A DNA stretch of 31,804 nt from VYDC01 sp034420495. Its GTDB lineage: Bacteria; Chloroflexota; Dehalococcoidia; UBA2979. The stretch's first letter is position 1, and each line of letters begins with the position of its first letter. A program made the translations under genes and the position numbers. Location of the stretch: the NCBI GenBank assembly GCA_034420495.1, contig DAOULG010000031.1:1-31804 (forward strand), given 5' to 3'. The notes beneath the pieces are model-generated. The model worked only from the letters and a program-made list of their open reading frames with translations. It was not told where the DNA came from and ran no database searches. Of the stretch, positions 1 to 7,251 are shown piece by piece.

Positions 1-381
1 CATCCCCACGAGCGTCGCGCGCGGCGGCCGCTCCCGCAGGAAGATCCAGCCGCCGAGCGCGGCGAGCAGCGGCTGGAGGGCGACGAGCGCAACGCTCGTG
101 ATCACCGAGGTCCGGTCGATGGCCGCCACCCACGCCCAAAAGTGCGCGGCGAGCGCGGCGCCGGCGAGCGCGAGGAAGGCCGCGTCGCCGCGCGTCAGGG
201 CGCCCCGCCCGAGCGTCGCCAGCTCGTCGCGCCGCCACAGGGAGGCCGCCGCCGCCATCGGCGGCGCTGAGAGGGCGACGCGCAGCGCGGCGATCACCAG
301 CACCGGCGCCTCGGCCAGCCGGATCAGGGGGGCCGACCACGAGATGGCGATCACGGCCGCGAGGAGAACGACGATGTGCAC
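1..381 (-). CDS. DMT-superfamily (EamA) transporter, N-terminal part, runs off the left edge
   Basis: Only the first 127 codons are inside the window; the gene continues beyond position 1. The GTG start at 381 gives a protein beginning MHIVVLLAAVIAISWSAPLI, a hydrophobic first helix followed by the small-residue W-S-x-P-x-I pattern usual at the start of EamA repeats. Further helices follow around residues 28-45, 67-80 and 85-107, and the visible end has the G-G-W-I-F-L-R-E-R-P pattern that closes the first EamA domain. The family are 10-helix inner-membrane exporters or importers of metabolites, and the substrate cannot be read from sequence. It is transcribed divergently from the LLM oxidoreductase operon with a 77-bp gap. 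Family assignment is secure; function is open. Confidence 0.85.
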   Translation of the reverse strand, partial: MHIVVLLAAVIAISWSAPLIRLAEAPVLVIAALRVALSAPPMAAAASLWRRDELATLGRGALTRGDAAFLALAGAALAAHFWAWVAAIDRTSVITSVALVALQPLLAALGGWIFLRERPPRATLVGM

Positions 382-458
382 GGCGGCAGCGTAGCGGCCG
401 CTCCGCGGCCGGGGGAGGGCGGCGGTGCGTCCCGGGGTCCATCCGGTGTATAGAGTGC

Positions 459-1391
459 GTGGCCGGCGGGCGCGATGCGTCGCGGGTGCGGAGGCGGCTC
501 GTTCAGCTCGGCGCGATCTTCCCGCAGTCCGAGATCGAGGGCGACGCCGGGGCGCTCCGGGACTTCGCGCGGGGCGTGGAGGACGCCGGCTACTCGCACC
601 TGCTCGCCTTCGACCACGTCCTCGGGGCCGATCCCGACCGCCCCGGGGGGTGGAGCGGCCCCTACACCAACGAGACCCCCTTCCACGAGCCGCTCCTGCT
701 CTTCGCCCACCTCGCGGCGTGCACCGAGCGGCTGGAGTTCGTGACCGACGTCCTGATCCTCCCGCAGCGCCAGACCGTGCTGGTGGCGCAGCAGGCCGCG
801 ACGCTCTCGCAGCTCGCCGGGGGGCGGCTGCGGCTCGGCGTCGGCGTCGGGTGGAACCCCGTCGAGTATGAGGCGCTCGGCGCCGACTTCGGTCTGCGCG
901 GCCGCGTCATGGAGGAGCAGGTCGCCGTGCTGCGGGCGCTCTGGTCCCGGGAGGAGGTGGCGTTCGAGGGGCGCTATCACCGCCTCCACGGGCCGATGCG
1001 GCCCCGCCCGGCGAAGGGCACGATCCCGATCTGGATGGGGGGGACGGCGCCGCCCGTGCTCGCCCGCGTGGGACGGCTCGCCGAGGGGTGGTTCCCCCCG
1101 CACCCCGATCCCGGGGCGCTCGCACCCGATCTCGCACGGGTGCACGAGGCGGCCGAGGCGGCCGGGCGCGCGCCGGGCTCCATCGGGGTCGAGGCGCACC
1201 TGCCCCTCGTCCCGCGCGAGCGGCCCGGGGCGGCGATCGACTACGAGGGCGCGGCCGCCCGGGCGCACCGGTGGGAGGAGAGCGGGGTCAGCCACCTCGC
1301 CGTGAACACGATGGGCGCCGGCTGGAGCGCGCCCGGGCGGCACGCCGAGGCGCTCCGGCGCTTCCGCGACGCGCTCGAGGGGACGGGGTAG
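459..1391 (+). CDS. LLM-class flavin/F420-dependent oxidoreductase (first of a tandem pair)
   Basis: A bacterial luciferase-like monooxygenase of 310 residues with a TIM-barrel fold. The family uses FMN or F420 for oxidation or oxygenation of organic substrates. Family landmarks are the N-terminal L-G-A-I-F-P-Q strand, A-F-D-H-V near residue 50, L-R-L-G-V-G-V-G-W-N-P-V-E-Y near 125, the E-G-R-Y-H segment, the I-P-I-W-M-G-G phosphate-binding segment near 195, and a C-terminal H-L-A-V-N-T-M-G-A-G. The GTG at 459 is the longest start. GTG at 486 would align better with the next gene's N-terminus, and a TATAGA hexamer at 449-454 lies directly upstream, so the true start is uncertain. The next gene is a clear paralogue 8 bp away. 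Choice of F420 or FMN, and the substrate, are unknown. Confidence 0.92.
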   Translation: MAGGRDASRVRRRLVQLGAIFPQSEIEGDAGALRDFARGVEDAGYSHLLAFDHVLGADPDRPGGWSGPYTNETPFHEPLLLFAHLAACTERLEFVTDVLILPQRQTVLVAQQAATLSQLAGGRLRLGVGVGWNPVEYEALGADFGLRGRVMEEQVAVLRALWSREEVAFEGRYHRLHGPMRPRPAKGTIPIWMGGTAPPVLARVGRLAEGWFPPHPDPGALAPDLARVHEAAEAAGRAPGSIGVEAHLPLVPRERPGAAIDYEGAAARAHRWEESGVSHLAVNTMGAGWSAPGRHAEALRRFRDALEGTG

Positions 1392-1399
1392 GAGAGGCG

Positions 1400-2284
1400 A
1401 TGCCGCTCGGCGTGGTCTTCCCGCAGCTCGATCCGGCCGCCGAGCCGAACGCCGTCGCCGAGTGGGCGGTCGCCGCCGAAGAGTCCGGCTACGACTACGC
1501 CGTCGCCTTCGACCACGTCTTCGGCGCCGACCCCGACCACGCCGGCGTCGTGCGCGATCCCGCGGAGAGGACCCGGCACGAGCCGCTGGTCCTCTTCGCC
1601 TACATGGCGGCGGCGACGACCCGCCTTAATCTCCTGACGGGCGTCCTTGTCCTCCCCCCGCGCCAGGCCGCGCTCGCGGCGAAGCAGGCCGCGGAGCTCG
1701 CCGTGCTCTCGGAGGGCCGCCTCTGGCTCGGCGTCGGCGTCGGGTCGCAGCGCCCGCCGTTCGAGGCCCTCGGCGTCGACTACCGTACCCGCGGGAGGCG
1801 CATCGACGAGCAGCTCGTCCTCATGCGCTCGCTGTGGGAGAGCCCGTCGGTGAGCTACGAGGGCCGCTTCCACCGGGTGAGCGCGGCCGGCCTGAGCCCG
1901 CGCCCCCCCGGCGGGAGCGTGCCGCTGTGGATGGGCGGCGGCGCGCCCGCTGTCCTCGCGCGCATCGCCCGCCACGCCGACGGATGGCTGATCACGCCCC
2001 GCCTCCGCGCGGCGCCGGACGCGCTCGCGGGCCCGCTCGCACGGCTGCACCGCGAGGCGAGGCGCGCGGGGCGCTCCCCGGCCTCGATCGGCGTCGAGAC
2101 CCGCGTGCAGGCCGCCGGCCGGAGCGTGGACAAGCAGGTCGCCTCGGCCCGCGCCTGGCGCGACGCGGGCGCCACCCACCTCACGCTCAACACGATGGGC
2201 GCGGGGCTCCGCGGCGCGGGCGCGCACATCGGAGCGATGGTCGCCTTCGCCGGCCGCTGCCGGGAGGCGGGGATCGCCGGATGA
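1400..2284 (+). CDS. LLM-class flavin/F420-dependent oxidoreductase (second of a tandem pair)
   Basis: A 294-residue paralogue of the preceding gene. It shares V-F-P-Q-L, A-F-D-H-V-F-G-A-D-P-D, L-W-L-G-V-G-V-G, Y-E-G-R-F-H-R, V-P-L-W-M-G-G and a C-terminal H-L-T-L-N-T-M-G-A-G. The ATG at 1400 has a GGAGAGG ribosome site directly upstream and aligns with the core start of the paralogue. Its stop overlaps the start of the M20 peptidase gene (ATGA), so the three genes are translationally coupled. The pair probably arose by tandem duplication, and the products may form a heteromer or act on related substrates. Those last two points are inference. Confidence 0.92.
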   Translation: MPLGVVFPQLDPAAEPNAVAEWAVAAEESGYDYAVAFDHVFGADPDHAGVVRDPAERTRHEPLVLFAYMAAATTRLNLLTGVLVLPPRQAALAAKQAAELAVLSEGRLWLGVGVGSQRPPFEALGVDYRTRGRRIDEQLVLMRSLWESPSVSYEGRFHRVSAAGLSPRPPGGSVPLWMGGGAPAVLARIARHADGWLITPRLRAAPDALAGPLARLHREARRAGRSPASIGVETRVQAAGRSVDKQVASARAWRDAGATHLTLNTMGAGLRGAGAHIGAMVAFAGRCREAGIAG

Positions 2285-3609
2285 GCGCCCCGACCGTCGA
2301 CTGGGAGGCGCTCACCGCCGAGGCGGTGGAGCTGCTCTCGGCCTACGTGCGCATCGACACGACGAACCCGCCCGGAGACGAGGGCCGCGCCTGCGACTGG
2401 CTCGCCGGGATCCTGGAGGCCGAGGGCATCCCGTCGCGCCGGCTCGAGCCGGAGCCCGTGGCGGGGGTCTCGCGCCCGAGCCTCGTCGCACGGCTCGCAG
2501 GCGACGGATCGCGCGGGGGCCCGCTCGTCCTCCTGCACCACACCGACGTCGTTCCCGCCGAGCGCGCCCACTGGTCGGTGGACCCCTTCCGGGGGGCGGT
2601 GAGCGACGGCCACGTGTGGGGGCGCGGCGCCGTCGACATGAAGGGGATGGGCGTCATGGAGCTGCTCGTGCTGCTGCTCCACCGGCGGCTCGACCTCCCG
2701 CTGGGGCGCGATCTCGTGCTGATGGCCGTCGCCGACGAGGAGGCGGGCGGCGGGCAGGGCATCGAGTTTCTCGACCGCGCGCACCCGGAGCTCCTCGACT
2801 GCGACTACGTCATCAACGAGGGCGGCATGGGCGCACGGGAGACCTTCGGCGTGCGGCGGCCGATCTTCACCATCGGCGTCTCCGAAAAGGGACCGCTGTG
2901 GCTCACGCTCCGAACGGGCGGCCAGGCCGGCCACGGATCCGTGCCCCACGCGGACGCCGCGATCGAGCGGCTGGTGCGCGCGCTCGCGCGGATCGAGGCC
3001 TGGCGGCGGCCGGCACGGCTCGTGCCGGAGGTCACCGCGTACCTCGAGGCGCTGCACCGCGCCGGGGTGCTCGGGGAGCCGCCGACGGTGGATGCCCTCT
3101 CCGGGCTCGCCTCGAGGGAGCCCCGGCTGCGCTCGCTGGAGCGCGCCTCGGTCGCCCTCACCGGGATCACGGCCGGCGTGAAGCACAACGTCATCCCCTC
3201 GGTCGCCGAGGCGACGCTCGACGTCCGCCTGCTCCCCGGCGACGACCCGCAGGACTTCCTCGCCGATCTCGCGCGCGTGATCGACGATCCGGCGGTCGAG
3301 GTCGAGACGGTGTTCTCCTCGTCGACCCGCTCCTCCCCCACCGACACCGAGCTCTACGGCGCGCTGGAGGATGCGGCGCTCGCGGTCGTTCGGGAGGCGG
3401 CGGTGGTCCCCGGAGTCTCCACCGGCTTCACCGACTCGCGCGTCTTCCGCCGGCGCGGCATCCCGGCCTACGGCTTCGTGCCGGTGCTGCTCTCGGAAGG
3501 AGAGAGCGGGCGGGCGCACGGGAACGACGAGCGGCTCTCGGTCGAGAATCTGCGGCTCGGCCTCGAGATCCTCTTGCGCGGTGTGCGGAGCGTGCTGGAG
3601 CCGGCCTGA
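2281..3609 (+). CDS. M20-family metallopeptidase (ArgE/DapE/carboxypeptidase-like)
   Basis: A 442-residue zinc hydrolase of the M20 family, which cleaves peptides, N-acyl amino acids or carbamates. Metal and catalytic residues are visible: H87-T-D89, D119 in D-M-K-G-M, E153-E154 in A-D-E-E-A-G-G, the Y-V-I-N-E-G-G segment near 180, and H413 in G-R-A-H-G-N-D-E. The lid or dimerisation domain, residues about 215-330, carries G-H-G-S-V-P-H and N-V-I-P-S. The length is typical of M20A enzymes. The ATG start overlaps the stop of the second LLM gene by 4 bp. Being in that operon suggests it processes a substrate or product of the oxidoreductases, possibly an amide or N-acyl compound. No signal peptide is seen, so it is probably cytoplasmic. 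Confidence 0.93.
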   Translation: MSAPTVDWEALTAEAVELLSAYVRIDTTNPPGDEGRACDWLAGILEAEGIPSRRLEPEPVAGVSRPSLVARLAGDGSRGGPLVLLHHTDVVPAERAHWSVDPFRGAVSDGHVWGRGAVDMKGMGVMELLVLLLHRRLDLPLGRDLVLMAVADEEAGGGQGIEFLDRAHPELLDCDYVINEGGMGARETFGVRRPIFTIGVSEKGPLWLTLRTGGQAGHGSVPHADAAIERLVRALARIEAWRRPARLVPEVTAYLEALHRAGVLGEPPTVDALSGLASREPRLRSLERASVALTGITAGVKHNVIPSVAEATLDVRLLPGDDPQDFLADLARVIDDPAVEVETVFSSSTRSSPTDTELYGALEDAALAVVREAAVVPGVSTGFTDSRVFRRRGIPAYGFVPVLLSEGESGRAHGNDERLSVENLRLGLEILLRGVRSVLEPA

Positions 3610-3622
3610 CAGGCCCGCGCCG

Positions 3623-4357
3623 TCAGCTCCCCTGGCCCGCCGGGAACCGGCTGCCGACCTCATCGAGGAGGGAGCGCAGCTGCCTCTCCGTCAGCGGGCC
3701 GAACTGCCGCAGATCGGCGTCGTCGGGCGGCGAGTCGGGCGGGACGACGGCGTACGCCGGATGCCGGCCCACGCCCAGCCACTTCGCCAGCTCGAGCTCG
3801 TCCTCCAGGGCGAAGTCGAGGATCACGAAGTTCACCCGGTCCTGGTACTCGTTCCGGAGCCCGTGCACGACGGGCCGCGCGATCGCGCAGGACGGTCACC
3901 AGATCGCATCGACGAAGACCAGGGTCGGCTTGCCGTTCGCCGGCAGGAAGGCGCCGGTGGAGTCGACCCGGTCGGTCGGCGGCTCGTAGCCGGCGACGAC
4001 CATCACGGCGGGGCCCGTCGGGAAGCCGAGATCCGGCGGCGGCGCCGCGACGGCGGCGGTGGCGGCGGGCGTGCCGGCGGGCGTGCCGGCGGTGGTGCCG
4101 GCCGTGGCGGCAGCGGTGGCCGCGGCCGTGGCGGCGGTAGTGGCCGCGGCCGTGGCGGCGGTAGTGGCGGCCGGCTCGGCGGCGGCGGCCTGCTTGGCGG
4201 TCGCGGCCGGCTGGGCCGCCGCCGGCGTCGCCGGGGCCGGGCTTCCGGAGTCGACCGGCTGCCGGACGGCCGGGGCCTCCGGTGACGACGCCGTGCAGGC
4301 CGCCAGCACCGCCAGCAGCACGGCGGCGGGCCCGGCGAGCCACCGTGAAGCGCGCAC
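3623..4357 (-). CDS. Thioredoxin-like lipoprotein with in-frame UGA at the active site (putative selenoprotein, W-U-P-S-C)
   Basis: If UGA at 3898-3896 is read as selenocysteine, this is one 244-residue protein. The GTG start at 4357 follows an AGGAGG ribosome site. Residues 1-20 form a signal peptide ending in the lipobox L-A-A-C21, so the mature protein is probably lipid-anchored outside the membrane. Residues about 40-105 are an Ala/Thr/Pro linker. A thioredoxin fold follows: strand K-P-T-L-V-F-V-D, active site W-U154-P-S-C157, helix, strand V-N-F-V-I-L-D-F, and a cis-Pro loop at H199-P200. The downstream half has no start of its own at a domain boundary and continues the fold exactly, with C157 as the resolving cysteine. 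The UGA sits where thioredoxins have the nucleophilic Cys. A SECIS-like hairpin lies at 3858-3876. The true stop is also TGA. Alternatives are a Cys-to-stop nonsense mutation or a base error. No Sec machinery gene is in the window. Confidence 0.8.
3858..3876 (-). promoter_or_regulatory. Candidate bacterial SECIS stem-loop for the UGA at 3898-3896
   Basis: On the mRNA strand the arms GCCCGU (3875-3870) and ACGGGC (3864-3859) pair perfectly over 6 bp, with a further G-U pair at 3876/3858, and enclose the 5-base loop CGUGC. The loop starts 27 nt after the UGA and has G in its second position followed by U. Bacterial SECIS elements are known to lie about 16-37 nt after the UGA and to need an apical-loop G near the loop start for SelB binding. 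The UGA is followed by C, a weak termination context. The element lies inside the coding sequence, as expected for bacteria. In such GC-rich DNA short stems are common, so this supports but does not prove recoding. Confidence 0.6.
4059..4190 (-). repeat. Short tandem repeats encoding an Ala/Thr/Pro linker
   Basis: This stretch of the lipoprotein gene is built of 12- and 24-bp units encoding A-A-T and G-T-P-A-type repeats. A perfect 24-bp direct duplication occupies 4121-4144 and 4145-4168, and a 12-bp GC-rich unit repeats just to its left. It encodes an extended, probably disordered spacer between the lipid anchor and the thioredoxin domain. The repeat number is likely to vary by slippage. 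Confidence 0.75.
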
Positions 4358-4419
4358 CGCGGCCCCCCTCCTCGCGCCGCGCGGCGGGGCCGCCGCGCGG
4401 CCGCCCGCCCGCTCCGATC

Positions 4420-4854
4420 CTACTCGTCCTTCGAGTAGTCCCACGAGATCCACCGCCGCGGCGTGACCCGGATGTAGGCGCTCCCGGGCCGCGGCGCCGA
4501 CGGGAGCTCGGCCTCGGGCGTCCCCCGGGCCCGGGCGCCCTCCCGGGCCAGCTCCAGGGCCTCCGCGCCCCCGGCGACCACCCGGGCGTCGCCCTCCACC
4601 AGCAGGCCGCGGAGCGTCTCGAGCGAGTTGCCGTCCTCGAGCGAGATCGAGACGCGGGGATCGCGCTCGACGTTGCGCAGCTTCTGCGTGCCGGCGCGGG
4701 CCCCCATCACGAGATCGGTGCCGACCCGGAAGTAGGAGAGCGGCACCGAGTGCGGGTAGCCGCGGGGACCGATCGAGGTGAAGACCAGGTAGCCGTCTCG
4801 GGGCTTCTCGTCGAGGAAGGCGATCCTCTCCTCGTGCGTCATCGACCCGGCCAT
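4420..4854 (-). CDS. PPOX-fold flavin/F420-binding protein (pyridoxamine 5'-phosphate oxidase-like)
   Basis: A 144-residue split beta-barrel protein. Members bind FMN, F420 or heme and carry out small redox reactions. Visible landmarks are G-Y-L-V-F-T-S-I-G-P-R-G-Y-P-H-S-V-P-L-S-Y in the first strands, the N-V-E-R-D-P-R-V-S-I-S-L-E-D segment near residue 65, G-L-L-V-E-G-D-A-R-V, and the C-terminal Y-I-R-V-T-P-R-R-W-I-S-W-D-Y typical of this group. The ATG at 4854 follows GGGGAGG. Longer readings would overlap the end of the upstream gene. It lies 17 bp after the gamma-glutamyltransferase-like gene and 62 bp before the selenoprotein candidate, so it is probably cotranscribed with both. Cofactor and substrate are not determined. 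Confidence 0.88.
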   Translation of the reverse strand: MAGSMTHEERIAFLDEKPRDGYLVFTSIGPRGYPHSVPLSYFRVGTDLVMGARAGTQKLRNVERDPRVSISLEDGNSLETLRGLLVEGDARVVAGGAEALELAREGARARGTPEAELPSAPRPGSAYIRVTPRRWISWDYSKDE

Positions 4855-4871
4855 CTCGCCTCCCCGCCGCG

Positions 4872-6512
4872 CTAGTAGCCGACCGCCGCGCCGTCCGCCC
4901 GCCCGTCCGAGCCCGCCCACAGCGCCCCGGATTCGCGATCCCGCGCGATCACCTGGCCGCGCCCCAGTTTACCGCTCGCGCGGTAGAGGCCGCCGACGCG
5001 CTCGACGGGGTGGCCGAGCGCGGCGAGCCCCCTGACGGCGGGGTCGGAGATGCCCTCCTCGAGCTGGACCCGCCCTCCCTCCTCCTCGGCGACGATGCGG
5101 AAGCGCGGCGCGTCGAGCGCGGACTGCGGATCCATCCCGTGGGTGAGCAGGTTCACCAGCACCTGCAGGTGGCCCTGCGGCTGCATGAAGGCCCCCATCA
5201 CGCCGAAGCAGGCGTAGAGCTCGCCGTCGGCGTGGGTGGCCAGGCCCGGGAGGATGGTGTGGTAGGGCCGCTTGCCCGGGGCGACGGCGTTCGGGTGCGC
5301 CGGATCGAGCGAGAATCCGCGGCCGCGGTTCTGCAGCGTGAAGCCGCATCCCTCGGGCACGAGGCCGGTGCCGAAGCCGTTGTAGTTGCTGTTGATGAAG
5401 CTGCAGGCGTTGCCGGCCTCGTCGACCACGGCGAGGTAGACCGTGTCCGACGTCGTGGCGGGCGAGCCGGCCCGCGGGTCGACGGTCGCGCTCGCGGGAT
5501 CGATGAGCGCGCGCCGGCCCGCGGCGTAGTCGGGATCGAGCAGCGCCGCGACGGGCACCTCCCCGAAGGCCGGATCGGCGACGTAGCGCCGGGCGTCGGC
5601 GAAGGCGAGCCGCATCGCCTCGATGAGCGCGTGCAGCACCCCGGCCGAGCGCGGATCCCTCCCCGCCAGCGGGAGCCCCTCGGCGATCTGGAGGGCGAGC
5701 AGCGCCGCGAGCCCCTGACCCGGAGGCGCGCACTCGTAGATCCAGTGATCCCCGTAGCGCGCCCGGATCGGCGGCTCGAAGGTCGAGCGGTGGGCGGCGA
5801 GGTCCGCCGTGTCGAGCACCCCGCCCAGCCCCTTAACGACCGCGCAGACCGCCTCGGCGATGCGGCCGGTGTAGAAGCTCTCGGCGCCGCCCGCCGCCAC
5901 GGCGCGGAGCGTCCGCGCGAGCGTCGGGTTGCGCCAGATCTCGCCGGCCCGGGGCGGCCGGCCGCCGAGCAGCATCTCGCCGGCGTGCGGCCCCTGCCGG
6001 AGGTGCTCCTCCCCCTCCGCCCAGAGGTAGGCGACGAGCGGCGAGACGGGGACCCCCTCCTCGGCGAGCGCGATCGCCGGCGCCAGCACCTCGCCCACGG
6101 CGAGGCGGCCGTGGCGCTCCACCGTGTCGCACCACGCGGCCGCGGCGCCGGGCACCGTCACCGCGAGCGCGCTTCTCTGGGGCAGGACGCCCCGCACCCC
6201 GCGGCGCTGGAGCTCGGCGATGGTGAGCGCCGCCGGGGCGCGTCCGCTCCCGTTGACGGCGTGCACCTCCCGCGTCCTGGCGTCGAAGTAGAGGGCGAAG
6301 CAGTCTCCCCCGATCCCCGTCATGGTCGGCTCGACGACGTTGAGCGCGGCCGCCGTCGCGACGGCGGCGTCGGCGGCGTTGCCCCCGCCCCTCAGGACAT
6401 CGAGGCCGACCTGGGCGGCGACGGGCTGGCTCGTCGCGACGGCGGCGCGCCGTGCGATGAGCGGCGAGCGCCGGGACTCGAAGCGCAGCTCTTCGTGGCG
6501 GTAGGTGAACAT
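4872..6512 (-). CDS. Gamma-glutamyltransferase-family Ntn hydrolase (YwrD/oxamate amidohydrolase-like)
   Basis: A 546-residue member of the self-processing gamma-glutamyltranspeptidase family. The N-terminus has A-T-S-Q-P-V-A-A and G-G-N-A-A-D-A-A-V-A-T-A-A-A-L, followed by T-G-I-G-G-D-C-F, which mark the large subunit. The autocleavage site is expected before T357 in S-D-T-V-Y-L-A-V-V-D, which would become the small-subunit nucleophile. Downstream N-S-N-Y-N-G-F-G and the K-R-P-Y-H-T-I segment match the acceptor region. There is no signal peptide, unlike secreted glutathione-cleaving GGTs, which points to the cytoplasmic YwrD/HpxW-like branch. Members of that branch hydrolyse oxamate, amides or gamma-glutamyl compounds. 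It lies 15 bp after the TlpA gene. The exact substrate is unknown. Confidence 0.92.
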   Translation of the reverse strand: MFTYRHEELRFESRRSPLIARRAAVATSQPVAAQVGLDVLRGGGNAADAAVATAAALNVVEPTMTGIGGDCFALYFDARTREVHAVNGSGRAPAALTIAELQRRGVRGVLPQRSALAVTVPGAAAAWCDTVERHGRLAVGEVLAPAIALAEEGVPVSPLVAYLWAEGEEHLRQGPHAGEMLLGGRPPRAGEIWRNPTLARTLRAVAAGGAESFYTGRIAEAVCAVVKGLGGVLDTADLAAHRSTFEPPIRARYGDHWIYECAPPGQGLAALLALQIAEGLPLAGRDPRSAGVLHALIEAMRLAFADARRYVADPAFGEVPVAALLDPDYAAGRRALIDPASATVDPRAGSPATTSDTVYLAVVDEAGNACSFINSNYNGFGTGLVPEGCGFTLQNRGRGFSLDPAHPNAVAPGKRPYHTILPGLATHADGELYACFGVMGAFMQPQGHLQVLVNLLTHGMDPQSALDAPRFRIVAEEEGGRVQLEEGISDPAVRGLAALGHPVERVGGLYRASGKLGRGQVIARDRESGALWAGSDGRADGAAVGY

Positions 6513-6527
6513 CCCGCGCCCGCTGGC

Positions 6528-7139
6528 TCAGCGCGCCGGCGGGCGGGCCGAGGTGGGGGGCGGCGCCTCCCCGCCGGCATCCGCCGCCGCGATGCCCTCC
6601 TCCAGGAGCTTCCCGAAGACCGGCCCGAGGACCTGCGAGCGCAGCACACCCCCGGCGTCGATGAAGAAGGTCGCGGGGAGGCCGGGCACCCCGTAGTGAT
6701 CGGCGACCGAGCCGTCGGCGTCGAGGGCGACCGGGAAGGTCAGTCCGAAGTTCTCGACGAACCCCGCCACCCGGTCGGCGTCCTCTGCGACGTCGACCGC
6801 GAGCACGACGAGATCCCTCCCCTCGCCGCGCTCCTCCCACACCTCCTGCAGCTCGGGCATCTCGGCGCGGCAGGGAGGGCACCAGGTCGCCCAGAAGTTG
6901 AGGACGACCGTCTTCCCTCGGAAGTCCGAGAGCGCGACGCGCGCTCCCTCAGGGGAGCTCAGCGCGAAGTCCGGGGCGAGCTCGCCCTCGGCCGGCCGCT
7001 CCCCGTCGATGACGGCGGCTCCGTCGCCGCCGTCGGGGCCCAGCACCTCGCGCTGCAGGATGAGGCCCCCCAGCACGAGGACGATCGCCGCGACGGCCGC
7101 GGCGCGGAGCAGCAGCCTCGCGTCCCGGAGCCGCGCCAT
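6528..7139 (-). CDS. TlpA/ResA-family membrane-anchored thioredoxin
   Basis: A 203-residue thiol-disulfide oxidoreductase. Residues about 12-28 form a single N-terminal transmembrane helix, so the redox domain faces the extracytoplasmic side. The domain begins at A-P-D-F-A-L near 55 and contains the active site W-C87-P-P-C90 after N-F-W-A-T, with the cis-Pro loop G-L-P155-A-T-F-F-I-D. Family members reduce disulfides in apocytochromes or other exported proteins. A Pro/Ala-rich tail of about 20 residues ends the protein. It is the first gene of the minus-strand operon that also contains the Sec-type thioredoxin-like lipoprotein, so the operon encodes two extracytoplasmic thioredoxin folds. The ATG at 7139 follows a GGGGGG stretch. 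Confidence 0.94.
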   Translation of the reverse strand: MARLRDARLLLRAAAVAAIVLVLGGLILQREVLGPDGGDGAAVIDGERPAEGELAPDFALSSPEGARVALSDFRGKTVVLNFWATWCPPCRAEMPELQEVWEERGEGRDLVVLAVDVAEDADRVAGFVENFGLTFPVALDADGSVADHYGVPGLPATFFIDAGGVLRSQVLGPVFGKLLEEGIAAADAGGEAPPPTSARPPAR

Positions 7140-7239
7140 CTCCCGCCCCCCGTGTGCACGGCCCCCCGACGGAGCCCTACGAACAGCATAGAAGGCGCGC
7201 CCCGAATCCGCGCCGTCGCACCCCGTCTCGCCGGGCCGT

Positions 7240-7245
7240 TAGGAT
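7240..7245 (+). promoter_or_regulatory. Possible -10 element of a leaderless sirtuin transcript
   Basis: TAGGAT ends 7 bases before the ATG at 7252, the distance expected if transcription starts on the A of the start codon. No convincing -35 is seen. The overlapping AGGATGAGG could instead be a ribosome site. Low certainty. Confidence 0.35.
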
Positions 7246-7251
7246 GAGGCG

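Noticed and set aside
351..1343. Long minus-strand open frame opposite the first LLM gene
   Set aside because: It is a Pro/Arg/Gly-rich shadow with no family motifs. The plus strand carries the conserved LLM protein. The same applies to long opposite frames under most genes in this GC-rich window.
3623..3898. TGA read as tryptophan (alternative genetic code)
   Set aside because: Several other genes here end in TGA with clean family-length C-termini, and Trp at the catalytic Cys site makes no sense.
3896..4453. Lipoprotein ending at the TGA after F-V-D-A-I-W as a complete short gene
   Set aside because: It would stop inside a thioredoxin fold one residue before the active-site Cys, while the rest of the fold follows in the same frame.
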